The notes under the pieces: generated by a model | Databases searched by the model: none | What the model saw: only the letters and a program-made list of their open reading frames with translations | Told to the model about the DNA's origin: nothing | Made by a program: the position numbers and the translations under genes | DNA from: Gordonia hongkongensis | GTDB taxonomy: Bacteria; Actinomycetota; Actinomycetes; Mycobacteriales; Mycobacteriaceae | Reading direction: 5' to 3' | Assembly: GCF_023078355.1 (NCBI RefSeq) | Contig: NZ_CP095552.1 | Location: forward strand, 2,666,001 to 2,730,000 | Length of the DNA: 64,000 nt | Shown: one piece after another, positions 63,481-64,000 of the stretch | How the letters are laid out: every line of letters begins with the position of its first letter | Position numbering within the stretch: position 1 is the stretch's first letter

Positions 63481-64000
63481 AAAAGGAAATGGATGATTCT
63501 TTGGTTGTAGACAGTGCGGCCGCCGCATTGGCGGCGTTACATAGAAAGGATCCGAATCTCGCAAAGTGTTTGGCTCGATTGACGGAAGCCGTGGCAACCG
63601 AAGCGATGCGTAGTCCTAGATTCGCGACTGCGATCGCCGGCGCGCTCGTGTCGGATGAAGAGCTGGTGAACCCGTCCAAACGAATCGGACGCCGTTCGCC
63701 GGGTGTGCTCAATCCATTCGAAGTGTACGCGGACTCGGGAGAATTAGGCCTCCGTAGCCAGCTTGGTGCTCTCAAGTTGGATGAGTTACGTGACATCGTT
63801 GCTGAACATGGAATGGACCACGATCGTCTAGCGATGAAATGGAAAACCCCTAGCCGGGTGATTGATCGAATTGTTGAGAAGGTCTCGTCACGGACAGCTA
63901 AGGGCTCTGCATTCCGCACGTCTACAGAATCATCGCACGGCCGTGATGCCGACCGAGGCACTGGAATGAGTCTTCGGACCCATGAGAACTCGGATTTGCC
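63477..64000 (+). CDS. Partner of the ParA-like ATPase, 3' end outside window
   Basis: Starts at the ATG overlapping the ParA-like stop; 174 codons are open to the window edge. N-terminal half: MKKEMDDSLVVDSAAAALAALHRK...; central LGLRSQLGALKLDELRDIVAEHGMDHDRLAMKWKTPSRVIDRIVEKV resembles a small SAP/Rho-N-like helical DNA-binding unit. No ParB signature (such as ExxRRxxA or a ParB nuclease box) is visible in the part present. The same AT-richer composition as the ATPase suggests one acquired operon. Confidence 0.65.
   Translation, partial: MKKEMDDSLVVDSAAAALAALHRKDPNLAKCLARLTEAVATEAMRSPRFATAIAGALVSDEELVNPSKRIGRRSPGVLNPFEVYADSGELGLRSQLGALKLDELRDIVAEHGMDHDRLAMKWKTPSRVIDRIVEKVSSRTAKGSAFRTSTESSHGRDADRGTGMSLRTHENSDL

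Overview
The window is high-GC actinobacterial DNA. Gene content and order point to the Mycobacteriales, most like Gordonia or a close relative; this is inference from gene order, not a database match. From memory of the Mycobacterium tuberculosis map, helY, a DUF4333 membrane protein, a 5'-3' exonuclease and pepE sit together there (Rv2092c-Rv2089c), as do the F420 biliverdin reductase, an SDR and cobLMK (Rv2074-Rv2070c), and fxsA, lnt/ppm1 and rbpA (Rv2053c-Rv2050). All three blocks recur here in compact form.

Layout. 1-6 kb: 3' part of helY, a DUF4333 protein, an exonuclease and a frameshifted M24 peptidase. 6.3-17.7 kb: anaerobic-type corrin ring genes, with cobL-cobM-cobK on the plus strand (cobM has a frameshift), cobG-cobH-cobIJ on the minus strand, then a cobalamin riboswitch driving cobN. 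17.9-25.7 kb: fxsA, an amidohydrolase, lnt-ppm1, rbpA, a small zinc-cluster protein, a DUF475/TerC-like protein and small conserved genes. 25.7-35.2 kb: VOC proteins, an MpaB-type oxygenase, an LhgO-like oxidase, a GlgC-like nucleotidyltransferase with a phosphosugar mutase, and an AraC/VOC/UvrA-like group. 35.2-36.3 kb: repeats and a frameshifted GNAT gene. 36.3-37.8 kb: a retron-like locus, with a reverse transcriptase preceded by a region flanked by a perfect inverted repeat. 38-41.4 kb: globin, GT87 mannosyltransferase and P450. 41.4-42.2 kb: repeat-only DNA.

42.2-53.6 kb (minus strand) is a long, mostly overlapping gene string. It matches the MSMEG_0565-0572 (Nit1C nitrilase) cluster, followed by a DMT exporter, an NTF2-like protein, an F420-type LLM oxidoreductase and an SRPBCC protein. 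One of the two nitrilase-fold proteins has lost its catalytic Cys and Glu. The cluster is preceded by an orphan intrinsic-terminator hairpin. 54.2-56.2 kb holds a ZIP transporter and an HSL-type esterase.

56.3-62.1 kb is a condensin-like Wadjet/MksBEF operon, jetA-(35-aa ORF)-jetB-jetC, with no jetD. It stops at a boundary with visibly AT-richer DNA that carries a ParA-type ATPase fused to an N-terminal helix-turn-helix, two 15-bp palindromic operators, and a truncated unknown partner gene. This end of the window looks like a defence or mobile-element junction.

A dispersed repeat family (head near CTCCCTGAGGTGCGAGGAGCG, tail near GAGCCACGAAGGGTCC, plus GCTGGTTGAGCC variants) fills many intergenic gaps. 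It also lies in frame inside cobN, jetB and the MSMEG_0570-like gene. Three genes (pepE, cobM, the GNAT) carry single frameshifts at short tandem or homopolymer tracts, so either the genome or the assembly has small indels.
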